DNA from: Hydractinia symbiolongicarpus
Lineage: Eukaryota > Cnidaria > Hydrozoa > Anthoathecata > Hydractiniidae
DNA: 64,000 nt
Assembly (NCBI RefSeq): GCF_029227915.1
Contig: NC_079882.1
Span: 16,940,501 to 17,004,500 of the forward strand
Reading direction: 5' to 3'
Position 1 is the stretch's first letter. The number at the start of each line of letters is the position of its first letter. Shown here one piece after another: positions 37,701 to 50,627 of the stretch. The notes under the pieces are model-generated. The model was not told where the DNA came from. It worked only from the letters and a program-made list of their open reading frames with translations, and ran no database searches. The position numbers were made by a program, and so were the translations under genes.

Positions 37701-40208
37701 CGTGGTTTCACCGGTCTGCGCAGGTTACCATTGGACTATTCCTTCCAGTCTAAATGCGCTACAACGTCTCAAGTCGTTTTCATTATCGCTGTTGCCTTAC
37801 AACACTCTTAAATACTTGCACAGTCCTATAAAGGCTGTAATATGGCCTTTTGCAGTCTAATAAAGGCCTCACACGTAAATTACGTGGTTTCACCTGTCTG
37901 CGCAGGTTTCCATTGGCCTAGTCCTTCCAGTCTCAATGCGCTGCAACGTCCCAAGTCGTTTTCATTAGCGCCATTGCCTTACAACACTCTTAACTACGTT
38001 CACAGTCCTATAAAGGCTGTAATTTGGCCTTTTGCAGTCTAATAAAGGCCTCACACGTTAATGACGTGGTTTCACCGGTCGGTGCAGGTTACCATTGGAC
38101 TATTCCTTCCATTCTCAATGTGCTACTACGTCCCAAGTCGTTTTCATTAGCGCCGTTGCTTTACAACACTCTTAACTACGTGCACAGTCCTATAAAGGCT
38201 GCAATATCGCCTTTTGCAATCTAATAAAGGCCTCACACGTAAATCACGTGGTTCCATCTGCCTGCGCAGGTTACCATTGGACTATTCCTTCCAGTCTCAA
38301 TGCACTACAACGTTCCAAGTGGTTTTCCTTAGCGCCGTGGCCTTAGAACACTCTTAACTACCTGCACAGTCCTATAAAGGCTGTAATATGGACTTTTGCA
38401 GTCTAATAAAGGCTTCACATGTAAATCACGTGGTTTCACCTGTCTGTGCAGGTCACCATTGACCTAGTCCTTCCAGTCTCAATGTGCTACAACGTCCCAA
38501 GTCGTTTTCATTGGCGAAGTTGCCTTAGAACACTCTTAACTACGTGCACAGTCCTATAAAGGCTGTAATATGGCCTTTTGCAGTCTAATAAAGGCCTCAC
38601 ACGTAAATCACGTGGTTTAACCTGTCTGCACAGGCTACCATTGGTCTAGTCCTTACAGTCTCAATGCGCTACAACTTCCCAAGTCGTTTTCATTAACGCC
38701 ATTGCTTTACAACACTCTTAACTCTTACGTGCACAGTCCTATAAAGGCTGTAATATGGCCTTTTGCAGTCTAATAAAGGCCTCACACGTAAATCACGTGG
38801 TTTCACCGGTCTGCGCAGGTTACCATTGGCCTAGTCCTTCCAATTTGAATGCGCTACAACGTCTCAAGTCGCTTTCATTAGCGCCGTTGCCTTAAGACAC
38901 TCTTAACTACGTGCACAGTCCTATAAAGGCTGTAATTTGGCCTTTTGCAGTCTAATAAAGGCCTTACACGTTAATGACGTGGTTTCACCGGTCTGCGCAG
39001 GTTACCATTGGACTATTCCTTCCAGTCTAAATGCGCTACAACGTCTCAAGTCGTTTTCATTATCGCTGTTGCCTTACAACACTCTTAAATACTTGCACAG
39101 TCCTATAAAGGCTGTAATATGGCCTTTTGCAGTCTAATAAAGGCCTCACACGTAAATTACGTGGTTTCACCGGTCTGCGCAGGTTTCCATTGGCCTAGTC
39201 CTTCCAGTCTCAATGCGCTGCAACGTCCCAAGTCGTTTTCATTAGCGCCATTGCCTTACAACACTCTTAACTACGTTCACAGTCCTATAAAGGCTGTAAT
39301 TTGGCCTTTTGCAGTCTAATAAAGGCCTCACACGTTAATGACGTGGTTTCACCGGTCGGTGCAGGTTACCATTGGACTATTCCTTCCAGTCTAAATGCGC
39401 TACAACGTCTCAAGTCGTTTTCATTATCGCTGTTGCCTTACAACACTCTTAAATACTTGCACAGTCCTATAAAGGCTGTAATATGGCCTTTTGCAGTCTA
39501 ATAAAGGCCTCACACGTAAATTACGTGGTTTCACCGGTGTGCGCAGGTTTCCATTGGCCTAGTCCTTCCAGTCTCAATGCGCTACAACGTCCCAAGTCGT
39601 TTTCATTAGCGAAGTTGCCTTAGAACACCCTTAACTACGTCCTAGTCCTATAAAGGCTGTATTATGGCCTTTTGCAGTCTAATAAAGGCCTCACACGTAA
39701 ATCACGTTGTTTCATTAGCCTGTGCAGGTTTCCATTGGCCTAGTCCTTCCAGTCTCAATGTGCTACAACGTCTCAAGTCGTTTTCATTAGCGCCGTTGCT
39801 TAAGACACTCTTAACTACGTGCACAGTCCTATAAAGGCTGTAATATGGCCTTTTGCAGTCTAATAAAGGCCTCACACGTAAATCACGTGGTTTAACCTGT
39901 CTGCACAGGCTACCATTGGTCTAGTCCTTACAGTCTCAATGCGCTACAACTTCCCAAGTCGTTTTCATTAACGCCATTGCTTTACAACACTCTTAACTCT
40001 TACGTGCACAGTCCTATAAAGGCTGTAATATGGCCTTTTGCAGTCTAATAAAGGCCTCACACGTAAATCACGTGGTTTCACCGGTCTGCGCAGGTTACCA
40101 TTGGCCTAGTCCTTCCAATTTGAATGCGCTACAACGTCTCAAGTCGCTTTCATTAGCGCCGTTGCCTTAAGACACTCTTAACTACGTGCACAGTCCTATA
40201 AAGGCTGT
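34710..40208 (+). repeat. 2552-bp higher-order repeat made of two seven-monomer halves
   Basis: Copy 1 is about 34710-37261, copy 2 37262-39813, and a third partial copy runs to 40208. The 2552 bp equal 14 monomers plus two 185-bp units (AACTCTTACG, +3 each) minus two single-base losses (GTTGCTTAAG and ACGTCCTAGTCC). Inside it a 1277-bp half (7 x 182 + 3) repeats: GCAATATCG at 34371 and 35648; frame starts 35108, 36385, 37660, 38937 are 1277, 1275 and 1277 apart. The next interval to 40394 is 1457 because one monomer was added. Copies differ at single bases, for example GGCCATTTG at 37664. Confidence 0.92.
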
Positions 40209-42361
40209 AATATGGCCCTTTGCAGTCTAATAAAGGCCCAACACGTTAATCACGTGGTTTCACAGGTCTGCGCAGGTCACCATTGACCTAGTCCTTCCAG
40301 TCTCAATGCGCTGCAACGTCCCAAGTCGTTTTCATTAGCGCCATTGCCTTACAACACTCTTAACTACGTTCACAGTCCTATAAAGGCTGTAATTTGGCCT
40401 TTTGCAGTCTAATAAAGGCCTCACACGTTAATGACGTGGTTTCACCGGTCTGCGCAGGTTACCATTGGACTATTCCTTCCAGTCTAAATGCGCTACAACG
40501 TCTCAAGTCGTTTTCATTATCGCTGTTGCCTTACAACACTCTTAAATACTTGCACAGTCCTATAAAGGCTGTAATATGGCCTTTTGCAGTCTAATAAAGG
40601 CCTCACACGTAAATTACGTGGTTTCACCGGTCTGCGCAGGTTTCCATTGGCCTAGTCCTTCCAGTCTCAATGCGCTGCAACGTCCCAAGTCGTTTTCATT
40701 AGCGCCATTGCCTTACAACACTCTTAACTACGTTCACAGTCCTATAAAGGCTGTAATTTGGCCTTTTGCAGTCTAATAAAGGCCTCACACGTTAATGACG
40801 TGGTTTCACCGGTCGGCGCAGGTTACCATTGGACTATTCCTTCCAGTCTAAATGCGCTACAACGTTTCAAGTCGTTTTCATTATCGCTGTTGCCTTACAA
40901 CACTCTTAAATACTTGCACAGTCCTATAAAGGCTGTAATATGGCCTTTTGCAGTCTAATAAAGGCCTCACACGTAAATTACGTGGTTTCACCGGTGTGCG
41001 CAGGTTTCCATTGGCCTAGTCCTTCCAGTCTCAATGCGCTACAACGTCCCAAGTCGTTTTCATTAGCGAAGTTGCCTTAGAACACTCTTAACTACGTCCT
41101 AGTCCTATAAAGGCTGTATTATGGCCTTTTGCAGTCTAATAAAGGCCTCACACGTAAATCACGTTGTTTCATTAGCCTGTGCAGGTTTCCATTGGCCTAG
41201 TCCTTCCAGTCTCTATGTGCTACAACGTCTCAAGTCGTTTTCATTAGCGCCGTTGCTTAAGACACTCTTAACTACGTGCACAGTCCTATAAAGGCTGTAA
41301 TTTGGCCTTTTGCTGTCTAGTAAAAGCTTCATACGTAAATCACGTGGTTTCACCTGCCTGCGCCGGTTACCATTGGTCTAGTCCTTTCAGTCTCAATGTG
41401 CTACAACGTCTCAAGTCGTTTTCATTATCGCTGTTGCCTTACAACACTCTTAAATACTTGCACAGTCCTATAAAGGCTGTAATATGGCCTTTTTTGCAGT
41501 CTAATAAAGACCTCACACGTAGATCACGTGGTTTCACCGGTCTGCGCAGGTTACCATTGGCCTAGTCCTTCCAGTCTCAATGCGTTACAACGTCCCAAGT
41601 CGTTTTCATTAGCGCCGTTGCCTTACAACACTCTTAACTACGTGCACAGTCCTATAAAGGCTGTAATTTGGCCTTTTGAAGTCTAATAAAGGCCTCACAC
41701 GTAAATCACGTGGTTTTACCTGTCTGCGCAGGTTACCATTGGCCTAATCCTTTTTTTCTCAATGTGCTACAACGTCTCAAGTCGCTTTCATTAGCGCCGT
41801 TGCCTTAAGACACTCTTAACTACGTGCACAGTCCTATAAAGGCTGTAATATGGCCCTTTGCAGTCTAATAAAGGCCTCACACGTTAATCACGTGGTTTCA
41901 CAGGTCGGCTCAGGTCACCATTGACCTAGTCCTTCCAGTCTCAATGCGCTGCAACGTCCCAAGTCGTTTTCATTAACGCCATTGCCTTACAACACTCTTA
42001 ACTACGTTCACAGTCCTATAAAGGCTGTATTATGGCCTTTTGCAGTCTAATAAAGGCCTCAAACGTAAATCACGTTGTTCCATTTGCCTGTGCAGGTTAC
42101 CATTGGTCTAGTCCTTTCAGTCTCAATGTGCTACAACGTCCCAAGTCGTTTTCATTAGCGCCGTTGCTTTACAACACTCTGAACTACGTGCACAGTCCTA
42201 AAAAGGCTGCAATATCGCCTTTCTAATAAAGGCCTCACACCTAAATCACGTGGTTCCATCTGCCTGCGCAGGTTCCCATTGGACTATTCCTTCCAGTCTC
42301 AATGCACTACAACGTTCCAAGTGGTTTTCCTTAGCGCCGTGGCCTTAGAACACTCTTAACT
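40209..42361 (+). repeat. Irregular monomers at the seam between two large duplicate blocks
   Basis: No gene. 40209-41213 matches 46816-47820. From about 41290 the units become unusually damaged: two extra T at 41494-41499 (CCTTTTTTGCAG), CTTTTGAAGTC at 41673, a CCTTTTTTTCTC run replacing CCTTCCAGTCTC at 41750, GAACTACG at 42181, a 6-bp loss in CGCCTTTCTAATAAAGG at 42217, CACACCTAAATC and GGTTCCCATTGG, then a 91-bp deletion. These are private changes seen once in the window. Confidence 0.85.
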
Positions 42362-42497
42362 GGTTACCATTGGACTAGTCATTCCAGTCTCAATGCGCTA
42401 CAACGTCCCAAGTCGTTTTCATTAGCGCTGTTGCCTTACAACACTCTTATCTACGTGCACAGTCCTATAAAGGCTGCTATTTGGCCTTTTGCAGTCT
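42225..42497 (+). repeat. Fused 273-bp unit with a 91-bp deletion at 42361/42362
   Basis: CACTCTTAACT is joined to GGTTACCATTGG, removing 91 bp, exactly half a monomer. The left part belongs to the TTCCAAGTGG/GCCGTGGCC class. The right part is the start of a copy of 31381 onward (shift 10,982 bp). The junction is therefore the left breakpoint of the 42.36-47.83 kb duplicated block. Confidence 0.9.
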
Positions 42498-45400
42498 AAT
42501 AGAACGTAAATCACGTGGTTCCATCTGCCTTACAGTCTCAATGCGCTACAACGTCCCAAGTCGTTTTCATTAACGCCTTTGCTTTACAACACTCTTAACT
42601 CTTACGTGCACAGTCCTATAAAGGCTGTAATATGGCCTTTTGCAGTCTAATAAAGGCTTCACACGTAAATCACATGGTTTCACCGGTCTGCGCAGGTTAC
42701 CATTGGCCTAGTCCTTCCAATTTGAATGCGCTACAACGTCCCAAGTCGTTTTCATTAGCGCCGTTGCCTTACAACATTCTTAACTACGTGCACAGTCCTA
42801 TAAAGGCTGTAATATGGCCTTTTGCAGTCTAATAAAGGCCTCACACGTAAATTACGTGGTTTCACCTGTCTGCGCAGGTTACCATTGGCCTAGTCCTTAC
42901 AGTCTTAATGCGCTACAACGTCCCAAGTCGTTTTCATTGGCGCCGTTGCTTTACAACACTCTTAACTACGTGCACAGTTTTATAAAGGCTGTAATATGGC
43001 CTTTTGCAGTCTAATAAAGTCCTCATACGTAAATAACGTGGTTCCATCTGCCTGCGCAGGTTACCATTGGACTATTCCTTCCAGTCTCAATGCACTACAA
43101 CGTTCCAAGTGGTTTTCCTTAGCGCCGTGGCCTTAGAACACTCTTAACTACCTGCACAGTCCTATAAAGGCTGTAATATGGCCTTTTGCAGTCTAATAAA
43201 GGCCTCACACGTAAATCACATGGTTTCACCTGTCGGCGTAGGTTACCATTGGCCTAGTCCTTACAGTCTCAATGCGCTACAACGTCCCAAGTCGTTTTCA
43301 TTAGCGCCGTTGCCTTAAGACACTCTTAACTACGTGCACAGTGCTGTAAAGGCTGTAATATGGCCTTTTGCAATCTAATAAAGGCCTCACACGTAAATCA
43401 AAAGGTTTCACCGGTCTGCGCAGGTTACCATTGGACTATTCCTTACAGTCTAAATGCGCTATAACGTCTCAAGTCGTTTTCATTAGCGCCGTTGCCTTAA
43501 GACACTCATAACTACGTTCACAGTCCTATAAAGAAGGTAGTATTGCCCTTTGCAGTCAAATAAAGGCCTCACACGTTAATCACGTGGTTTCACCAGTCTG
43601 CGCAGGTCACCATTGGCCTAGTCCTTCCAGTCTCAATGCGCTACAACGTCCCAAGTCGTTCATTGGCGAAGTTGCCTTAGAACACTCTAACTACGTGCAC
43701 AGTCCTATAAAGGCAGTAATATGGCCTTTTGCAGTCTAATAAAGGCCTCACACGCAAATCACGTGGTTTAACCTGTCTGCACAGGTTACCATTGGTCTAG
43801 TCCTTACAGTCTCAATGCGCTACAACGTCGCAAGTCGTTTTCATTAGCGCCGTTGCCTTACAACACTCTTAACTACGTGCACAGTCCTATAAAGGCTGTA
43901 ATTTGGCCTTTTGCAGTCTAGTAAAGGCTTCATACGTAAATCACGTGGTTTCACCTGCCTGCGCAGGTTACCATTGGTCTAGTCCTTCCAGTCTCCATGT
44001 GCTACAACGTCCCAAGTCGTTTTCATTAGCGCCATTGCTTTACAACACTCTTAACTACGTGCACAGTCCTATAAAGGCTGTAATATGGCATTTTGCAGTC
44101 TAATAAAAGCCTCACACGTAAATCACGTGGCTCCATCTGCCTGCGCAAGTTACCATTGGACTATTCCTTCCAGTCTCAATGCACTACAACGTCCCAAGTC
44201 GTTTTCATTGGCGAAGTTGCCTTAGAACACTCTTAACTACGTGCACAGTCCTATTAAGGCTGTAATATGGCCTTTTGCAGTCTAATAAAGGCCTCACACG
44301 TAAATCACGTGGTTTCACCTGTCTGCGCAGGTTACCATTGGCCTAGTCCTTACAGTCTCAATGCGCTACAACGTCCCAAGTCGTTTTCATTAGCACCGTT
44401 GCCTTAAGACACTCTTAACTACGTGCACAGTCCTATAAAGGCTGTAATATGGCCCTTTGCAGTCTAACAAAGGCCTCACACGTAAATCACGTTGTTCCAT
44501 TTGCCTGTGCAGGTTTCCATTGGCCTAGTCCTTCCAGTCTCAATGTGCTACAACGTCTCAAGTCGTTTTCATTAGCGCCGTTGCCTTAAGACACTCTTAA
44601 CTACGTGCACAGTCCTATAAAGGCTGTAGTATTGCCCTTTGCAGTCTAATAAAGACCTCACACGTTAATCACGTGGTTTCACCGGTCTGCGCAGGTCACC
44701 ATTGGCCTAGTCCTTCCAGTCTCAATGTGCTACTACGTCCCAAGTCGTTTTCATTAGCGCCGTTGCTTTACAACACTCTTAACTACGTGCACAGTCCTAT
44801 AAAGGCTGCAATATCGCCTTTTGCAATCTAATAAAGGCCTCACACGTAAATCACGTGGTTCCATCTGCCTGCTCAGGTTACCATTGGACTATTCCCTCCA
44901 GTCTCAATGCACTACAACGTTCCAAGTGGTTTTCCTTAGCGCCGTGGCCTTAGAACACTCTTAACTACCTGCACAGTCCTATAAAGGCTGTAATATGGAC
45001 TTTTGCAGTCTAATAAAGGCTTCACATGTAAATCACGTGGTTTCACCTGTCTGTGCAGGTCACCATTGACCTAGTCCTTCCAGTCTCAATGTGCTACAAC
45101 GTCCCAAGTCGTTTTCATTGGCGAAGTTGCCTTAGAACACTCTTAACTACGTGCACAGTCCTATAAAGGCTGTAATATGGCCTTTTGCAGTCTAATAAAG
45201 GCCTCACACGTAAATCACGTGGTTTAACCTGTCTGCACAGGCTACCATTGGTCTAGTCCTTACAGTCTCAATGCGCTACAACTTCCCAAGTCGTTTTCAT
45301 TAACGCCATTGCTTTACAACACTCTTAACTCTTACGTGCACAGTCCTATAAAGGCTGTAATATGGCCTTTTGCAGTCTAATAAAGGCCTCACACGTAAAT

Positions 45401-47830
45401 CACGTGGTTTCACCGGTCTGCGCAGGTTACCATTGGCCTTGTCCTTCCAATTTGAATGCGCTACAACGTCTCAAGTCGCTTTCATTAGCGCCGTTGCCTT
45501 AAGACACTCTTAACTACGTGCACAGTCCTATAAAGGCTGTAATTTGGCCTTTTGCAGTCTAATAAAGGCCTCACACGTTAATGACGTGGTTTCACCGGTC
45601 TGCGCAGGTTACCATTGGACTATTCCTTCCAGTCTAAATGCGCTACAACGTCTCAAGTCGTTTTCATTATCGCTGTTGCCTTACAACACTCTTAAATACT
45701 TGCACAGTCCTATAAAGGCTGTAATATGGCCTTTTGCAGTCTAATAAAGGCCTCACACGTAAATTACGTGGTTTCACCGGTCTGCGCAGGTTTCCATTGG
45801 CCTAGTCCTTCCAGTCTCAATGCGCTGCAACATCCCAAGTCGTTTTCATTAGCGCCATTGCCTTACAACACTCTTAACTACGTTCACAGTCCTATAAAGG
45901 CTGTAATTTGGCCTTTTGCAGTCTAATAAAGGCCTCACACGTTAATGACGTGGTTTCACCGGTCGGTGCAGGTTACCATTGGACTATTCCTTCCAGTCTA
46001 AATGCGCTACAACGTCTCAAGTCGTTTTCATTATCGCTGTTGCCTTACAACACTCTTAAATACTTGCACAGTCCTATAAAGGCTGTAATATGGCCTTTTG
46101 CAGTCTAATAAAGGCCTCACACGTAAATTACGTGGTTTCACCGGTGTGCGCAGGTTTCCATTGGCCTAGTCCTTCCAGTCTCAATGCGCTACAACGTCCC
46201 AAGTCGTTTTCATTAGCGAAGTTGCCTTAGAACACTCTTAACTACGTCCTAGTCCTATAAAGGCTGTATTATGGCCTTTTGCAGTCTAATAAAGGCCTCA
46301 CACGTAAATCACGTTGTTTCATTAGCCTGTGCAGGTTTCCATTGGCCTAGTCCTTCCAGTCTCAATGTGCTACAACGTCTCAAGTCGTTTTCATTAGCGC
46401 CGTTGCTTAAGACACTCTTAACTACGTGCACAGTCCTATAAAGGCTGTAATATGGCCTTTTGCAGTCTAATAAAGGCCTCACACGTAAATCACGTGGTTT
46501 AACCTGTCTGCACAGGCTACCATTGGTCTAGTCCTTACAGTCTCAATGCGCTACAACTTCCCAAGTCGTTTTCATTAACGCCATTGCTTTACAACACTCT
46601 TAACTCTTACGTGCACAGTCCTATAAAGGCTGTAATATGGCCTTTTGCAGTCTAATAAAGGCCTCACACGTAAATCACGTGGTTTCACCGGTCTGCGCAG
46701 GTTACCATTGGCCTAGTCCTTCCAATTTGAATGCGCTACAACGTCTCAAGTCGCTTTCATTAGCGCCGTTGCCTTAAGACACTCTTAACAACGTGCACAG
46801 TCCTATAAAGGCTGTAATATGGCCCTTTGCAGTCTAATAAAGGCCTCACACGTTATTCACGTGGTTTCACCGGTCTGCGCAGGTCACCATTGACCTAGTC
46901 CTTCCAGTCTCAATGCGCTGCAACGTCCCAAGTCGTTTTCATTAGCGCCATTGCCTTACAACACTGTTAACTACGTTCACAGTCCTATAAAGGCTGTAAT
47001 TTGGCCTTTTGCAGTCTAATAAAGGCCTCACACGTTAATGACGTGGTTTCACCGGTCTGCGCAGGTTACCATTGGACTATTCCTTCCAGTCTAAATGCGC
47101 AACAACGTCTCAAGTCGTTTTCATTATCGCTGTTGCCTTACAACACTCTTAAATACTTGCACAGTCCTATAAAGGCTGTAATATGGCCTTTTGCAGTCTA
47201 ATAAAGGCCTCACACGTAAATTACGTGGTTTCACCGGTCTGCGCAGGTTTCCATTGGCCTAGTCCTTCCAGTCTCAATGCGCTGCAACGTCCCAAGTCGT
47301 TTTCATTAGCGCCATTGCCTTACAACACTCTTAACTACGTTCACAGTCCTATAAAGGCTGTAATTTGGCCTTTTGCAGTCTAATAAAGGCCTCACACGTT
47401 AATGACGTGGTTTCACCGGTCGGCGCAGGTTACCATTGGACTATTCCTTCCAGTCTAAATGCGCTACAACGTCTCAAGTCGTTTTCATTATCGCTGTTGC
47501 CTTACAACACTCTTAAATACTTGCACAGTCCTATAAAGGCTGTAATATGGCCTTTTGCAGTCTAATAAAGGCCTCACACGTAAATTACGTGGTTTCACCG
47601 GTGTGCGCAGGTTTCCATTGGCCTAGTCCTTCCAGTCTCAATGCGCTACAACGTCCCAAGTCGTTTTCATTAGCGAAGTTGCCTTAGAACACTCTTAACT
47701 ACGTCCTAGTCCTATAAAGGCTGTATTATGGCCTTTTGCAGTCTAATAAAGGCCTCACACGTAAATCACGTTGTTTCATTAGCCTGTGCAGGTTTCCATT
47801 GGCCTAGTCCTTCCAGTCTCTATGTGCTAC
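42362..47830 (+). repeat. Rearranged 5.5-kb copy of the 31.4-41.2 kb region
   Basis: The match runs in four offsets: 10,982 bp to about 43470, 10,800 to about 44140, 10,436 to about 45540, and 6607 from there to 47820. The steps are 182 bp (one monomer), 364 bp (two monomers) and 3829 bp (2552 + 1277, that is three seven-monomer units). So the copy is shorter than its relative only by whole repeat units. Small substitutions (CATCCCAAG at 45830, GCTCAGG at 44872) show that it is not an exact assembly echo. Confidence 0.9.
42498..42648 (+). repeat. 151-bp deletion monomer, copy 3
   Basis: Same three indels as at 29002, following directly on the 91-bp deletion unit at the edge of the duplicated block. 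Confidence 0.92.
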
Positions 47831-48063
47831 AACGTCCCAAGTCGTTTTCATTAGCGCCGTTGCCTTAAGACACTCTTAACTACGTGCACAGTCCTGTAAA
47901 GGCTGTAATATGGCCTTTTGCAGTCTAATAAAGGCCTCACACGTAAATCAAATGGTTTCACCAGTCTGCGCAGGTTACCATTGGACTATTCCTTACAGTC
48001 TAAATGCGCTATAACGTCTCAAGTTGTTTTCATTATCGCTGTTGCCTTACAACACTCTTAAAT
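47831..48063 (+). repeat. Short linking stretch of monomers
   Basis: Just over one monomer with no gene. It carries the CAAATGGTTTCACC and TCTAAATGCGCTATAACG variants found in the same order near 29910, 54800, 56265 and 58045. Confidence 0.8.
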
Positions 48064-50476
48064 ACGTGCACAGTCCTATAAAGGCTGTAATATGGCCTTT
48101 TGCAGTCTAATAAAGGCCTCACACGTAAATCACGTGGTTTAACCTGTCTGCACAGGTTACCATTGGTGTAGTCCTTCCAGTCTCAATGCACTACAACGTC
48201 CCAAGTCGTTTTCATTAGCGCCGTTGCCTTACAACACTCTTAACTATGTGCACAGTCCTATAAAGGCTGTAATTTGGCCTTTTGCAGTCTAGTAAAGGCT
48301 TCATACGTAAATCACGTGGTTTTACCTGCCTGCGCAGGTTACCATTGGTCTAGTCCTTCCAGTCTCCATGTGCTACAACGTCCCAAGTCGTTTTCAATAG
48401 CGCCATTGCTTTACAACACTCTTAACTACGTGCACAGTCTTATAAAGGCTGTAATATGGCCCTTTGCAGTCTAATAAAGGCCTCACACGTAAATCACGTT
48501 GTTTCATTTGCCTGTGCAGGTTTCCATTGGCCCAGTTCTTCCAGTCTCAATGCGCTGCAACGTCCCAAGTCGTTTTCATTAGCGCCATTGCCTTACAACA
48601 CTCTTAACTACGTTCACAGTCCTATAAAGGCTGTATTATGGCCTTGTGCAGTCTAATAAAGGCCTCACACGTAAATCACGTTGTTCCATTTGCCTGTGCA
48701 GGTTTCCGTTGGCCTAGTCCTTCCAGTCTCAATGTGCTAAAACGTCTCAAGTCGTTTTCATTAGCGCCGTGGCCTTAGAACAATCTTAACTACCTGCACA
48801 GTCCTATAAAGGCTGTAATATGGCCTTTTGCAGTCAAATAAAGGCCTCACACGTAAATCACGTGGTTTCACCTGTCTGTGCAGGTCACCATTGACCTAGT
48901 CCTTCCAGTCTCAATGTGCTACAACGTCTCAAGTCATTTTCATTAGCGCCGTTGCCTTAAGACACTCTTAACTACGTGCACAGTCCTATAAAGGCTGTAA
49001 TATGGCCCTTTGCAGTCTAATAAAGGCCTCACACGTAAATCACGTTGTTTCACCTGTCTGCGCAGGTCACCATTGACCTAGTCCTTCCAGTCTCAATGTG
49101 CTACAACGTCCCAAGTCGTTTTCATTAGCGCCGTTGCCTTAAGACACTCTTAACTACGTGCACAGTCCTATAAAGGCTGTAGTATTGCCCTTTGCAGTCT
49201 AATAAAGACCTCACACGTTAATCACGTGGTTTCACCGGTCTGCACAGGTCACCATTGGCCTAGTCCTTCCAGTCTCAATGTGCTACAACGTCCCAAGTCG
49301 TTTTCATTTGCGCCGTTGCTTTACAACACTCTTAACTCTTACGTGCACAGTCCTATAAAGGCTGTAATATGGCCTTTTGCAGTCTAATAAAGACCTCACA
49401 CGTAAATCACGTGGTTTCACCGGGCTGCGCAGGTTACCATTGGCCTAGTCCTTCCAATTTGAATGCGCTACAACGTCCCAAGTCGTTGTCATTAGCGCCG
49501 TTGCCTTACAACACTCTTAACTACGTGCACAGTCCTATAAAGGCTGTAATTTGGCATTTTGCAGTCTAGTAAAGGCTTCATACGTAAATCACGTGGTTTC
49601 AACTGCCTGCGCAGGTTACCATTGGTCTAGTCCTTCCAGTCTCCATGTGCTACAACGTCCCAAGTCGTTTTCATTAGCGCCATTGCTTTACAACACTCTT
49701 AACTACGTGCACAGCCTATAAAGGCTGTAATATGGCCTTTTGCAGTCTAATAAAAGCCTCACACGTAAATCACGTGGTTCCATCTGCCTGCGCAGGTTAC
49801 CATTGGACTATTCCTTCCAGTCTCAATGCACTACAACGTTCCAAGTGGTTTTCCTTAGCGCCGTGGCCTTAGAACACCCTTAACTACCTGCACAGTCCTA
49901 TAAAGGCTGTAATATGGCCTTTTGCAGTCTAATAAAGGCCTCACACGTAAATCACGTGGTTTCACCTGTCGGCGTAGGTTACCATTGGCCTAGTCCTTAC
50001 AGTCTCAATGCGCTACAACGTCCCAAGTCGTTTTCATTAGCGCCGTTGCCTTAAGACACTCTTAACTACGTGCACTGTCCTATAAAGGCTGTAATATGGC
50101 TCTTTGCAGTCTAATAAAGGCCTCACACGTTAATCACGTGGTTTCACCGGTCTGCGCAGGTCACCATTGACCTAGTCCTTCCAGTCTCAATGCGCTACAA
50201 CGTCCCAAGTCGTTTTCATTACCGCCGTTGCCTTACAACACTCTTAACTACGTGCACAGTCCTATAAAGGCTGTAATTTGGTCTTTTGCAGTCTAATAAA
50301 GTCCTCACACGTAAATCACGTGGTTCCATCTGCCTGTGCAGGTTACCATTGGACTAGTCGTTCCAGTCTCAATGCGCTACAACGTCCCAAGTCGTTTTCA
50401 TTAGCGCTGTTGCCTTACAACACTCTTAACTACGTGCACAGTCCTATAAAGGCTGCTATTTGGCCTTTTGCAGTCT

Positions 50477-50627
50477 AATAGAACGTAAATCACGTGGTTC
50501 CATCTGCCTTACAGTCTCAATGCGCTACAACGTCCCAAGTCGTTTTCATTAACGCCTTTGCTTTACAACACTCTTAACTCTTACGTGCACAGTCCTATAA
50601 AGGCTGTAATATGGCCTTTTGCAGTCT
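50477..50627 (+). repeat. 151-bp deletion monomer, copy 4
   Basis: Same three indels as at 29002; in copy 1 of the 3.25/3.43-kb duplication, within module M. Confidence 0.92.
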
